Below, in pieces: positions 1-5,902 of a stretch of 6,181 nucleotides of DNA. The position numbers were made by a program, and so were the translations under genes. Below the pieces are notes generated by a model. The model was not told the DNA's origin, did not search any database, and worked only from the letters and a program-made list of their open reading frames with translations. How positions within the stretch are numbered: position 1 is the stretch's first letter; every line of letters starts with the position of its first letter. The DNA is taken from positions 1 to 6,181 of the forward strand of contig CALCQT010000487.1 of NCBI GenBank assembly GCA_937894825.1, written 5' to 3'. This DNA comes from an uncultured Anaerolineaceae bacterium (GTDB taxonomy: Bacteria > Chloroflexota > Anaerolineae > Anaerolineales > Anaerolineaceae).

Positions 1-2
1 AT

Positions 3-920
3 GCCGCGGATGAATGCGCGGAACGGCTCCCGGGATGGGAACTCTTCCTCTGCGACAACGTCATGCCCAAATTGGGCGTGCTCCGGATCGAACCGGTTCA
101 ACAGGTGATCCGCGATTTGTTCCTGCGCCGCATCATCCGGGCAAAGGGACTGAGCAAAACGGAACGACTGATCGACGGCATTCTGATGCCCACACCCAGC
201 GCCATCCTGCAGGCCATGGAGCTGCTCGCAAAAGGCACATCCCGGACCGCCGGACTTGGCGATCTGGTGGCGGTGGATCTGGGCGGCGCGACCACGGATG
301 TCTATTCCATCGCATCCGGCGCGCCGAAAACCGCCAATACGATCCTGAAGGGTTTTGCGGAACCTTACGCGAAACGTACGGTAGAAGGGGATATCGGCAT
401 GCGTTACAGCGCTTCCGGCGTCCTGGAAGCCGTGGGAGTCCAACGCTTATCAGCGCTTTCCGGTCTTGGCGAGACGCAGATCACGCAGCTGCTGAGTGCC
501 ATCCGCGAAAATCCCGGACTGCTGCCGCAAACCGCTGCGGAGGAAGCGCTGGACAACGCACTGGCCGCCGCCGCGGTCGAGACCGCCTTCACCCGGCACG
601 CCGGAACGCTGGAACAGGTATACACCCCGATGGGGCCGGCCTACAGTCAGAGTGGAAAAGATTTAACCGGCGTCGAAACGCTGGTAATGACCGGGGGCGC
701 CATCATTCACAACAAAAAGGCGGGACAGGTTGCCGCCTACACGCTTTACAATCCACGCACACCCGCTTCGCTGAAACCCAAACGGGTGCGAGCCTGGGTC
801 GACCGCAGTTATATTCTGGCCGCGATGGGACTGCTGGGAGAAGCGGATCCGGACACGGCTGTCACAATCATGAAAAAGGAGTTGGAGGATTATGGAACTG
901 TCGAACAAGCGGCTGTCTGA
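3..920 (+). CDS. glmL: GlmL/MutL glutamate mutase-associated ASKHA ATPase (3' part)
   Basis: The start lies outside the window; the frame is open from base 3, giving about 305 residues where I recall the family at about 460, so roughly the first third is missing. Seen: an ASKHA-fold phosphate-binding motif, [11 protein letters not shown], encoded near 276-308, and a second glycine-rich nucleotide-binding segment, LVMTGGAII, near 681-707. The stretch [18 protein letters not shown] near 57-110 also fits the family. GlmL (MutL) proteins are encoded with coenzyme-B12-dependent glutamate mutase and are thought to be ATP-dependent reactivating chaperones that exchange damaged cobalamin; that role is family knowledge with limited direct proof. 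The 3' end overlaps glmE by 29 nt in another frame, suggesting translational coupling. The missing N-terminus should carry the first phosphate motif, and glmS should lie further upstream. Family assignment is confident; the biochemical role is inferred. Confidence 0.9.
   Translation, partial: AADECAERLPGWELFLCDNVMPKLGVLRIEPVQQVIRDLFLRRIIRAKGLSKTERLIDGILMPTPSAILQAMELLAKGTSRTAGLGDLVAVDLGGATTDVYSIASGAPKTANTILKGFAEPYAKRTVEGDIGMRYSASGVLEAVGVQRLSALSGLGETQITQLLSAIRENPGLLPQTAAEEALDNALAAAAVETAFTRHAGTLEQVYTPMGPAYSQSGKDLTGVETLVMTGGAIIHNKKAGQVAAYTLYNPRTPASLKPKRVRAWVDRSYILAAMGLLGEADPDTAVTIMKKELEDYGTVEQAAV
876..888 (+). promoter_or_regulatory. Ribosome binding site of glmE inside glmL
   Basis: AAGGAG at 876-881 lies ten bases before the glmE ATG at 892, and a second GGAGG at 884-888 is only three bases away. 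Both lie within the last codons of glmL, so ribosomes finishing glmL could re-initiate on glmE. The first site has the more usual spacing. Confidence 0.6.
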
Positions 921-2340
921 GGAAGAATTCAACCGCCTGCGGGAGGAGGTTCTGCAGCAATGGCCCACCGGCAGGGAAGTGGACATGCAGGCCGGCATCG
1001 CGTATCACAAGGGATTGCCTGAAAACCGGGTTTTCAGCAAAAAGCTGCAAAAAGCCAAAGAGCAGGGCGCCACGCTGGTTCAGCCGCGTGCGGGCGTCGC
1101 ACTGATCCGGGATCATATTACGCTTTTGACACACCTGCAAAACGAAGGCGAGGCCGACCTTCTTCCAACCACCATTGACAGCTACCCCCGCCAAAACCGT
1201 TTCCGTGAAGCCCAGATGGGGATCGAAGAGTCCGCCAAAGAAGGGAAGAGTATGCTCAACGGCTTCCCGGCCGTCAACCACGGCGTCTCGGGCTGCCGGC
1301 AGATCATTGACGCACTGGACGTACCCGTTCAAGTGCGCCACGGCACGCCGGATGCGCGGCTGCTCGCGGAAATCTCCTATGCGGGCGGCTTCACGAGCTT
1401 CGAGGGCGGTGGCATCAGCTATAACATCCCTTATGCGAAAAACGCCGATCTTGCCAAAACCGTTCGCGACTGGCAGTATGTGGACCGCCTGACCGGCATT
1501 TATGAGGAGGCAGGCGCGCCCATCAATCGGGAGCCCTTCGGCCCACTGACCGGCACATTGGTTCCGCCCTGCATCTCCCATGCGGTGGCAATTATCGAAA
1601 GTCTGCTGGCGGCGGAACAGGGCGTCAGGAACATCACGGTCGGATATGGTCAATGTGGGAATCTGATTCAGGACGTCGCGGCAGTTCAAACCGTTCGGGA
1701 GCTCACTGAGGAATATCTGCAAAGGTATGGTTATGTGAACAGGCTGGTGACGACCGTCCTGCACCAGTGGATGGGCGGGTTTCCGGCGGACGAATCCAAA
1801 GCATTCGCCGTGATCAGTTGGGGCAGCACCGTAGCGGTGCTCGCGCATGCCACCAAAGTGATTGTCAAAACACCGCATGAAGCGCTGGGCGTGCCAACGA
1901 AGGAAGCGAACGCGATGGGATTGCGCTGCACCAAACAGGTCATCACCATGCTGGCGGATCAATCCATCAGCGAAGATGCCTTGAAAAGCGAGAAAGAGAT
2001 CATTCGTCAGGAAACCAGGTGTATTTTAGATCGGGTGTTGCAGTTGGGAGAAGGCGACTGGGCCGTCGGAACGGTGCGCGCCTTCGAAGCAGGAGTGCTG
2101 GATATCCCCTTTGCGCCCAGTCGCTACAATGCCGGCAAAATGTTGCCCATTCGGGATAACCAGGGCGCGATCCGTATATTCAATTTCGGGAATTTGCCAT
2201 TTTCAGAGGATCTGATCACATTTCATAAGGAGAAGATTGCCGAACGCGCCCGGCAGGAAGGCCGCGAGCCCTCGTTTCAGATGGTGATCGACGACGTTTA
2301 TGCGATCAGTAAAGGTCGATTAGTCGGCCGCCCAAAGTGA
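892..2340 (+). CDS. glmE: Glutamate mutase (methylaspartate mutase) subunit E
   Basis: Catalytic subunit of adenosylcobalamin-dependent glutamate mutase (EC 5.4.99.1), which converts L-glutamate to (2S,3S)-3-methylaspartate together with the B12-binding subunit GlmS, not present here. It has 482 residues against about 483 in Clostridium cochlearium, so it is full length. The substrate arginine claw is intact at R66, R100 and R149, as are E171, Y177, Y181, H291 and K326, at the numbering I recall for the clostridial enzyme. Other conserved stretches are [11 protein letters not shown] (150-160), [14 protein letters not shown] (171-184), [15 protein letters not shown] (212-226) and [15 protein letters not shown] (291-305). 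The fold should be a TIM barrel. The chosen ATG gives the expected N-terminus ([11 protein letters not shown]), with AAGGAG ten bases upstream and GGAGG very close to the start. It begins inside glmL. The stop is followed by an atypically long gap before mal. Confidence 0.97.
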   Translation: MELSNKRLSEEEFNRLREEVLQQWPTGREVDMQAGIAYHKGLPENRVFSKKLQKAKEQGATLVQPRAGVALIRDHITLLTHLQNEGEADLLPTTIDSYPRQNRFREAQMGIEESAKEGKSMLNGFPAVNHGVSGCRQIIDALDVPVQVRHGTPDARLLAEISYAGGFTSFEGGGISYNIPYAKNADLAKTVRDWQYVDRLTGIYEEAGAPINREPFGPLTGTLVPPCISHAVAIIESLLAAEQGVRNITVGYGQCGNLIQDVAAVQTVRELTEEYLQRYGYVNRLVTTVLHQWMGGFPADESKAFAVISWGSTVAVLAHATKVIVKTPHEALGVPTKEANAMGLRCTKQVITMLADQSISEDALKSEKEIIRQETRCILDRVLQLGEGDWAVGTVRAFEAGVLDIPFAPSRYNAGKMLPIRDNQGAIRIFNFGNLPFSEDLITFHKEKIAERARQEGREPSFQMVIDDVYAISKGRLVGRPK

Positions 2341-2396
2341 CGGGGATCCTCTATCAACAATGAAGGTTATCGCTGTAGAGGCAATCGATGTAGTTA
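2341..2396 (+). other. glmE 3' flank with a 20-codon mini-ORF start
   Basis: Between the glmE stop and the first palindrome there is no clear terminator; only a weak 6-bp pairing (CCTCTA 2348-2353 with TAGAGG 2376-2381) is seen. A short reading frame runs from ATG 2360 to TGA 2422, encoding MKVIAVEAIDVVTFDTRILI and ending in the loop of palindrome R1. Its first dozen residues look like an enolase-superfamily N-terminus, but the last third is encoded by the repeat and there is no good ribosome binding site. It may be the cut-off start of a lost gene, a leader peptide or chance. Confidence 0.3.
2374..2387 (+). repeat. Short direct repeat upstream of R1, also before R3
   Basis: TGTAGAGGCAATCG at 2374-2387 matches TGTAGGGGCGATCG at 2843-2856 at 12 of 14 positions. 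Both lie a short way upstream of a CTTTTGACACCC arm (9 and 17 nt). The pair suggests that a longer segment, not only the palindrome, was duplicated, though 14 bases is short enough to be chance. Confidence 0.4.
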
Positions 2397-2437
2397 CTTT
2401 TGACACCCGTATCTTAATCTGATACGGGTGTCAAAAG
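2397..2437. repeat. Palindrome R1 (perfect 17-bp arms, 7-nt loop)
   Basis: CTTTTGACACCCGTATC at 2397-2413 pairs perfectly with GATACGGGTGTCAAAAG at 2421-2437 around the loop TTAATCT. The loop is the reverse complement of the AGATTAA loop of R2 and R3, so R1 is the inverted member of the trio. The arms begin with T's and end with A's, the opposite of an intrinsic terminator, and no T-run follows, so it does not look like a terminator for glmE. It could be an element end, a dispersed palindromic repeat or a dimeric protein-binding site. Confidence 0.9.
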
Positions 2438-2466
2438 CAGATAAATGCTAATAGAAGTCCGATTAT

Positions 2467-2526
2467 GTCATCTCGACTCTCGAAAACGGCTGGGAAACGC
2501 CGTTTTCGAGGCGGAGAGACCCTCAA
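2467..2526 (+). repeat. REP-like element, copy A
   Basis: It begins GTCATCTCGACTCTCGA (2467-2483) and ends with a 21-nt segment (2506-2526) containing GGAGAGACCCTCAA. Its core is a perfect 12-bp hairpin, CTCGAAAACGGC (2479-2490) with GCCGTTTTCGAG (2499-2510), around an 8-nt loop. The first 17 bases are identical to the reverse complement of the far end of copy B, and the 21-nt end differs from copy B at one base (C versus T at the sixth position before GAGACC). Sequences of the type GTCATCTCGAC...GGAGAGA resemble dispersed palindromic repeats I recall from gut anaerobes; that resemblance is memory, not a search. Confidence 0.75.
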
Positions 2527-2536
2527 AATCCAACAG

Positions 2537-2600
2537 GGGTCTGATATTTTCCAGAGCAAGATAATATGCATATTGACGTCCTTTGGAAAAAATCAGACCC
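2537..2600. repeat. Foldback spacer between the two REP-like copies
   Basis: The 20-nt arm at 2537-2556 (starting GGGTCTGATATTTTCC) pairs with 2581-2600 (ending AATCAGACCC) at 18 of 20 positions. The loop region carries a perfect 12-bp palindrome, AATATGCATATT, at 2563-2574. With the flanking 14-bp pairing of GGAGAGACCCTCAA (2513-2526) and TTGAGGGTCTCTCC (2611-2624) it forms one long interrupted stem joining copies A and B. Confidence 0.8.
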
Positions 2601-2610
2601 AAAATAATCA

Positions 2611-2711
2611 TTGAGGGTCTCTCCACCTCGAGGATGCCCCTCTGAGTACCAGCGGGACGTCGAAGACGCCCCTTACTGGCACCCAGGAGCATCCTCGAGA
2701 GTCGAGATGAC
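2611..2711 (-). repeat. REP-like element, copy B (inverted)
   Basis: This is the inverted partner of copy A: 2695-2711 is the exact reverse complement of 2467-2483, and 2611-2631 is the reverse complement of 2506-2526 with one mismatch. The core is unrelated to that of copy A: an outer stem CTCGAGGATGC (2627-2637) with GCATCCTCGAG (2689-2699), then an imperfect inner hairpin closing on GGGACGTC (2654-2661) and GACGCCCC (2665-2672) around a GAA triloop, with one A-C mismatch. Two inverted copies around a spacer are the arrangement of a BIME. Confidence 0.75.
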
Positions 2712-2717
2712 AAACAT

Positions 2718-2764
2718 GTTGTTCTATATTTTGTCGTGTGAAACACGACAAAATATAGAACAAC
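2718..2764. repeat. Perfect 22-bp hairpin with GAA triloop
   Basis: Bases 2718-2739 (GTTGTTCTATATTTTGTCGT plus GT) pair without a mismatch to 2743-2764, leaving only GAA (2740-2742) as loop. It starts six bases after REP-like copy B and is clearly AT-richer than it. No T-run follows it, so it is not a typical terminator. The same GAA triloop closes the inner hairpin of copy B. It may be a separate small palindromic element or the end of a larger one. Confidence 0.9.
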
Positions 2765-2783
2765 TCGATCATATAAAATGGTA

Positions 2784-2824
2784 CTTTTGACACCCACATC
2801 AGATTAAGATCAGGATGTCAAAAG
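2784..2824. repeat. Palindrome R2
   Basis: CTTTTGACACCCACATC (2784-2800), loop AGATTAA (2801-2807) and GATCAGGATGTCAAAAG (2808-2824) form the same 41-bp design as R1 in the opposite orientation. The arms mismatch at three positions; including the flanking TA on both sides the pairing is 16 of 19. R1 and R2 thus bracket the REP-like pair and the 22-bp hairpin as inverted repeats. Confidence 0.85.
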
Positions 2825-2873
2825 TATAAAACGGCATGCTATTGTAGGGGCGATCGTTAATAAACAAATAGCA

Positions 2874-2914
2874 CTTTTGACACCCGAATCAGATTAATAT
2901 TCAATCAAAAATAA
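2874..2914. repeat. Palindrome R3 (right arm decayed), next to mal
   Basis: CTTTTGACACCCGAATC (2874-2890) and loop AGATTAA (2891-2897) match R2 closely, in the same orientation. The expected right arm is degenerate (TATTCAATCAAAA from 2898), with apparent loss of a few bases, so the palindrome is largely broken. It ends about 24 bases before the mal start codon. The left arm contains the sequence TTGACA, a consensus -35 hexamer. Confidence 0.7.
2877..2905 (+). promoter_or_regulatory. Possible sigma70-type promoter for mal within R3
   Basis: A perfect -35 hexamer TTGACA (2877-2882) is followed after 17 bases by TTCAAT (2900-2905), a 4 of 6 match to TATAAT. It would start transcription near 2912, giving a leader of about 26 nt before mal. 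R1 and R2 carry the same TTGACA but no comparable -10 at the right distance. The -10 is weak, so this is a candidate only. Confidence 0.3.
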
Positions 2915-2937
2915 TTGAAAGGGAAAAAAGAAACAAC

Positions 2938-4173
2938 ATGAAAATCGTAAAAGCAGTGTGCGCACCGGGACGAACCGGTTTCTATTTTGACGACCAGCTT
3001 GCTATCAAAAAAGGAGCGCTTTCCGACGGCGCATCATACCGTGGCGATCCGGTTACGCCGGGATTCCAGGCCGTACGCCAACCTGGCGAGGCGATTTCCG
3101 TCTTACTGGTGCTGGAGGACGGACAGGTCGCCTGGGGAGATTGCGCAGCCGTCCAATATTCGGGCACCGCGGGACGCGATCCGCTGTTTTTAGCGCGGGA
3201 CTTTATCCCTGTGATTGAACAGCATATTTTCCCGGAGCTGATCGGACACGAAATCGAAGACTTCCGCACCATGGCCGCCAAACTGGAGCAAATGACGGTC
3301 AACGGCCGCCATCTGCATACTGCCATCCGCTACGGCGTGAGCCAGGCGTTGCTGGACGCAGTCGCCAAATCACAGCACAAACTGATGTGTGAAGTCATCG
3401 CCGAAGAATACGGTACGTCCGTTTGTGACCGGTCGGTCCCGATCTTCACCCAAAGCGGCGATTCCCGCTACGACAACGCGGATAAGATGATCCTCAAAGG
3501 CGCCGATATATTGCCACACGCGCTGATCAATCAGATGGAAACAAAACTGGGAAAACAAGGGGAAATTCTGGTTGAATATGTCACATGGCTGCGGCAGCGC
3601 ATCCTGGATTTGCGCTTGGATGAAGCCTACCAGCCCGTTTTGCACATCGACGTATACGGTACCATCGGGCAAGCCTTTGGGAATGACAATTTCGACGCCA
3701 TGGCAAACTATCTCGATACACTGGCCAAAACCGCCGCACCTTTCCGGCTGCGGATTGAAGGACCGGTCGACCTGGAGAATCGCGAAAAGCAAATGCAAGG
3801 GCTGCGGGAGCTGACTGCAGCCATCGACGCGCGCAGCATTCCCGTCGAGCTTGTGGCGGACGAATGGTGCAACACGCTGGAAGATATCCAATATTTCGCC
3901 GACAACAAAGCCGGACACATGATTCAGATCAAAACACCCGACCTGGGCGGCATCGGCAACACCGTTGAGGCGGTGCGTTACTGTAAAGAAAAAGGCGTCG
4001 GCGCCTACCTGGGCGGCACCTGCAATGAGACCGACCGCAGCGCACAGGTTTGCGTCCACCTGGCCATGGCCACCGCCCCTGAGCAAATCCTGGCGAAACC
4101 GGGCATGGGCGTGGATGAAGCTTATATGATCGCATACAACGAAATGCAGCGCATCCTGGCGCTGACCCGCTGA
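2938..4173 (+). CDS. mal: 3-Methylaspartate ammonia-lyase
   Basis: Methylaspartase (EC 4.3.1.2) eliminates ammonia from (2S,3S)-3-methylaspartate to give mesaconate, the second step of the methylaspartate pathway. It has 411 residues; the Clostridium tetanomorphum enzyme is about 413. It belongs to the enolase superfamily, with an N-terminal capping domain (about 1-160) and a TIM barrel. Visible key residues are Q172, H194, the Mg2+ ligands D238, E274 and D308, the catalytic base K332 in QIKTPDLGG, and T361-C362 in GGTCNETDRSA. From about residue 250 the numbering is one higher than in the clostridial enzyme because of one extra residue near FGNDNFDAM. The start gives the typical MKIVKAVCAPG..GFYFDDQ. 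Its upstream purine-rich stretch GAAAGGGA (2917-2924) is weak and 13 bases away, unlike the strong sites of the next genes. The 597-nt repeat-filled gap before it is unusual. Confidence 0.97.
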   Translation: MKIVKAVCAPGRTGFYFDDQLAIKKGALSDGASYRGDPVTPGFQAVRQPGEAISVLLVLEDGQVAWGDCAAVQYSGTAGRDPLFLARDFIPVIEQHIFPELIGHEIEDFRTMAAKLEQMTVNGRHLHTAIRYGVSQALLDAVAKSQHKLMCEVIAEEYGTSVCDRSVPIFTQSGDSRYDNADKMILKGADILPHALINQMETKLGKQGEILVEYVTWLRQRILDLRLDEAYQPVLHIDVYGTIGQAFGNDNFDAMANYLDTLAKTAAPFRLRIEGPVDLENREKQMQGLRELTAAIDARSIPVELVADEWCNTLEDIQYFADNKAGHMIQIKTPDLGGIGNTVEAVRYCKEKGVGAYLGGTCNETDRSAQVCVHLAMATAPEQILAKPGMGVDEAYMIAYNEMQRILALTR

Positions 4174-4182
4174 CAGAATAAG

Positions 4183-4189
4183 AAGGAGG
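4183..4189 (+). promoter_or_regulatory. Strong ribosome binding site of the atuA-like gene
   Basis: AAGGAGG lies eight bases before the ATG at 4198, within the 24-nt gap after the mal stop. It fixes that start and supports co-transcription with mal. Confidence 0.8.
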
Positions 4190-4197
4190 GGAAACCA

Positions 4198-5559
4198 ATG
4201 AAAGAGGAGTTTCGCATTTTATCCGCCACGGCCATATTGGGGTACGGTTTCCCCATTCAGTCGTTTCTGGCCGGGATGGAACGCAAGCCGCACTTGATCG
4301 CCGTGGACGCCGGCAGCACGGATCCCGGCCCTTACTATCTGGGCGCCGGCATTTCCTTCACCGACCGCGACGCGGTCAAGCGCGATCTGGAGATTATGAT
4401 CCAGGCCGGGATTGAGAACCACATCCCGGTGGTCATCGGCACGGCGGGAGGCAGCGGGGCTGAACCACATCTGACCTGGTGCCGTGAAATCGTCGAAGAA
4501 ATCGCGCGCGAGCAGAGCCTGCATTTCAAACTGGCGCTGATCCATGCGGAGCTTGAGAAGGACTTCATCAAGGAACAGTTCCTGCAGGGAAAAATCACCC
4601 CACTGGAGCCTGCACCACCGCTCACCATGGAGAACATCGAGGCCACCACGCATATTGTGGCGCAGATGGGCATCGAGCCCTTCCTGGCTGCCTTTGAATC
4701 GGGGCCGGATGTCATCCTCGCAGGACGCACCTATGACCCGGTTTGTTTCGCCGCGCTGGCCATCAAAAACGGCTGTGATCCGGCCTTGTCGCTGCACCTG
4801 GGAAAAATCCTTGAGTGCGCCGCCATCTGCGCCACGCCGGGCAGCGGGAGCGATTGCATGTTCGGATATATCGGGGAGGACTATTTCCGGCTGGAGCCGC
4901 TCAATCCGGCCCGCAAGTGCACGACCCTGTCCGTGGCAGCCCATACCTTGTATGAAAAAACCAACCCTTACATCCTGCCCGGTCCCGGCGGCCATCTCGA
5001 CCTGCATGAATGCCGTTTCGAGCAGGAAACCGACCGCATTGTGAAAGTCAGCGGCACGAAATTCGTACCAAGTGCCAACAACACCGTCAAACTGGAAGGG
5101 ACCAAAAGCATCGGCTATCGCACCGTTTCGATCGCCGGCGCACGTGACCCGGTCATGATCCGGCAGATCGACGAAATCATCAAAGGCGTTAAGGAGCGGG
5201 TTGCGGACAATTTCGCGGGAAAACTGGGGGATTACAGCCTGCTTTTTCACATTTACGGACGTGACGGTGTGATGGGGCCGCTCGAACCGCACCCATCCGT
5301 TGCGCAGGCGCATGAACTCGGTATCGTCATCGAAGCGACAGCCGCCAGCCAACAGCAGGCGGACACGATTTGCGCTTTCGCCCGCAGCACCATGCTGCAC
5401 TATGGTTACGAAGGCCGCCGCGCCACGGCCGGCAACCTGGCCTTCCCCTATTCCCCGAGTGATTTTCACGCCGGGCAGGTCTTCGTTTTCAGCATCTACC
5501 ATCTGCTGCAAACAGACGACCCCGCTTCACTGTTCCCCATCGACTATCTCACACTGTAA
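4198..5559 (+). CDS. AtuA-like DUF1446 family protein, methylaspartate-operon type
   Basis: A 453-residue protein that I recognise as the acyclic terpene utilisation AtuA/DUF1446 family (PF07287). Glycine-rich conserved blocks are VDAGSTDPGPYYLGAG (36-51), VVIGTAGGSGAEPHL (78-92), GPDVILAGRTYDP (169-181), CATPGSGSDCMFGYI (211-225) and PYILPGPGGHLDL (258-270). There is no signal peptide or membrane segment, so it is expected in the cytosol. AtuA is needed for citronellol/geraniol catabolism in Pseudomonas, but its reaction is not established. AtuA itself is longer, and its extra C-terminal part may correspond to the separate small protein encoded next here; that is inference. It starts 24 nt after mal behind AAGGAGG. 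The position after mal suggests a role with mesaconate or a following intermediate; no catalytic step can be assigned from sequence alone. Confidence 0.85.
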   Translation: MKEEFRILSATAILGYGFPIQSFLAGMERKPHLIAVDAGSTDPGPYYLGAGISFTDRDAVKRDLEIMIQAGIENHIPVVIGTAGGSGAEPHLTWCREIVEEIAREQSLHFKLALIHAELEKDFIKEQFLQGKITPLEPAPPLTMENIEATTHIVAQMGIEPFLAAFESGPDVILAGRTYDPVCFAALAIKNGCDPALSLHLGKILECAAICATPGSGSDCMFGYIGEDYFRLEPLNPARKCTTLSVAAHTLYEKTNPYILPGPGGHLDLHECRFEQETDRIVKVSGTKFVPSANNTVKLEGTKSIGYRTVSIAGARDPVMIRQIDEIIKGVKERVADNFAGKLGDYSLLFHIYGRDGVMGPLEPHPSVAQAHELGIVIEATAASQQQADTICAFARSTMLHYGYEGRRATAGNLAFPYSPSDFHAGQVFVFSIYHLLQTDDPASLFPIDYLTL

Positions 5560-5566
5560 AAGGAGG
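5560..5566 (+). promoter_or_regulatory. Strong ribosome binding site of the DUF4387 gene
   Basis: AAGGAGG begins directly after the TAA of the preceding gene and lies seven bases before the ATG at 5574. It supports the chosen start and tight coupling. Confidence 0.8.
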
Positions 5567-5573
5567 CCGGCAA

Positions 5574-5891
5574 ATGAAAACCAGACTGACAGACATCACG
5601 GAGATCATCCGCAGCAAGAATTCCGGCCCCTATGAACTGACACTGGATATTATTTTCAAGGATTATGAAAACTTCAACAAAGTTTGCGCCGCGCAGGTGA
5701 TCAACGCGGACCTGATTGCGCGCTTGTACAGGATCCCCAAATCGGATATTATCAATATTGTGGAATTCGTCCCCGCCAAAGCCATCAAGGCCACCATCCG
5801 CCGCCCGCTCTGCAGCGGCGATATCGGCGAGACGGATGTTTACGGCGCCCAGCAGCATGCCCCGCTGTTGGACGTGGAATTTGAAATCTAA
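5574..5891 (+). CDS. DUF4387 family small protein, partner of the AtuA-like protein
   Basis: A 105-residue protein matching my memory of DUF4387 (PF14330), whose members are about 100-110 residues and usually sit beside an AtuA/DUF1446 gene. Seen: the N-terminal block SKNSGPYELTLDIIFKD (14-30), the middle segment LIARLYRIP, and the strongly conserved end GDIGETDVYGAQQHAPLLDVEFE. There is no signal peptide or membrane helix. It starts 14 nt after the atuA-like stop, with an ideal Shine-Dalgarno sequence. The constant pairing suggests the two proteins form one complex or enzyme, with this one as a small subunit; I infer this from gene order. Its reaction is unknown. The following gene begins 11 nt downstream, and its ribosome binding site overlaps the stop codon here. 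Confidence 0.85.
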   Translation: MKTRLTDITEIIRSKNSGPYELTLDIIFKDYENFNKVCAAQVINADLIARLYRIPKSDIINIVEFVPAKAIKATIRRPLCSGDIGETDVYGAQQHAPLLDVEFEI

Positions 5892-5895
5892 GGAG
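5889..5895 (+). promoter_or_regulatory. Ribosome binding site overlapping the DUF4387 stop codon
   Basis: TAAGGAG includes the TAA stop of the DUF4387 gene and lies seven bases before the ATG at 5903. The overlap points to translational coupling and fixes the start of the P-loop gene. Confidence 0.7.
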
Positions 5896-5902
5896 CACTG
5901 CC

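Noticed and set aside
14..1105. Long + strand open frame overlapping glmL and glmE
   Set aside because: Rich in R, G, H and P with no family resemblance; a frame shadow of GC-rich coding sequence with clear products in the other two frames.
868..1962. 364-residue minus-strand open frame across glmE
   Set aside because: Antisense shadow of a gene with all active-site residues conserved.
2397..2437. R1 as an intrinsic terminator for glmE
   Set aside because: Polarity is wrong: T's on the 5' side and A's on the 3' side of the stem, with no T-run after it.
2467..2711. tRNA or CRISPR array suggested by the cloverleaf-like folding and repeats
   Set aside because: Far too long and without tRNA consensus positions; the repeats are two inverted copies, not regularly spaced direct repeats.
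2468..2797. 109-residue minus-strand open frame, and a 63-residue one overlapping it, in the glmE-mal gap
   Set aside because: They run through the REP-like copies, hairpin and R2, so their sequence is dictated by repeats; no recognisable domain and no convincing ribosome binding site.
2395..2826. TA target-site duplication flanking an R1-to-R2 element
   Set aside because: TA does occur just outside both ends, but two bases in AT-rich sequence are not evidence, and R1 and R3 are not each flanked this way on both sides.
2341..2937. Cobalamin riboswitch, plausible because the mutase needs B12
   Set aside because: No B12-box-like GCCACTG or other recognisable cobalamin riboswitch core was seen; the structure is explained by inverted repeats.
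3370..4086. 238-residue minus-strand open frame across mal
   Set aside because: Antisense shadow of a fully conserved methylaspartase.
4219..5511. 430-residue minus-strand open frame across the atuA-like gene
   Set aside because: Antisense shadow; the + frame has family motifs, an ideal ribosome binding site and operon context.
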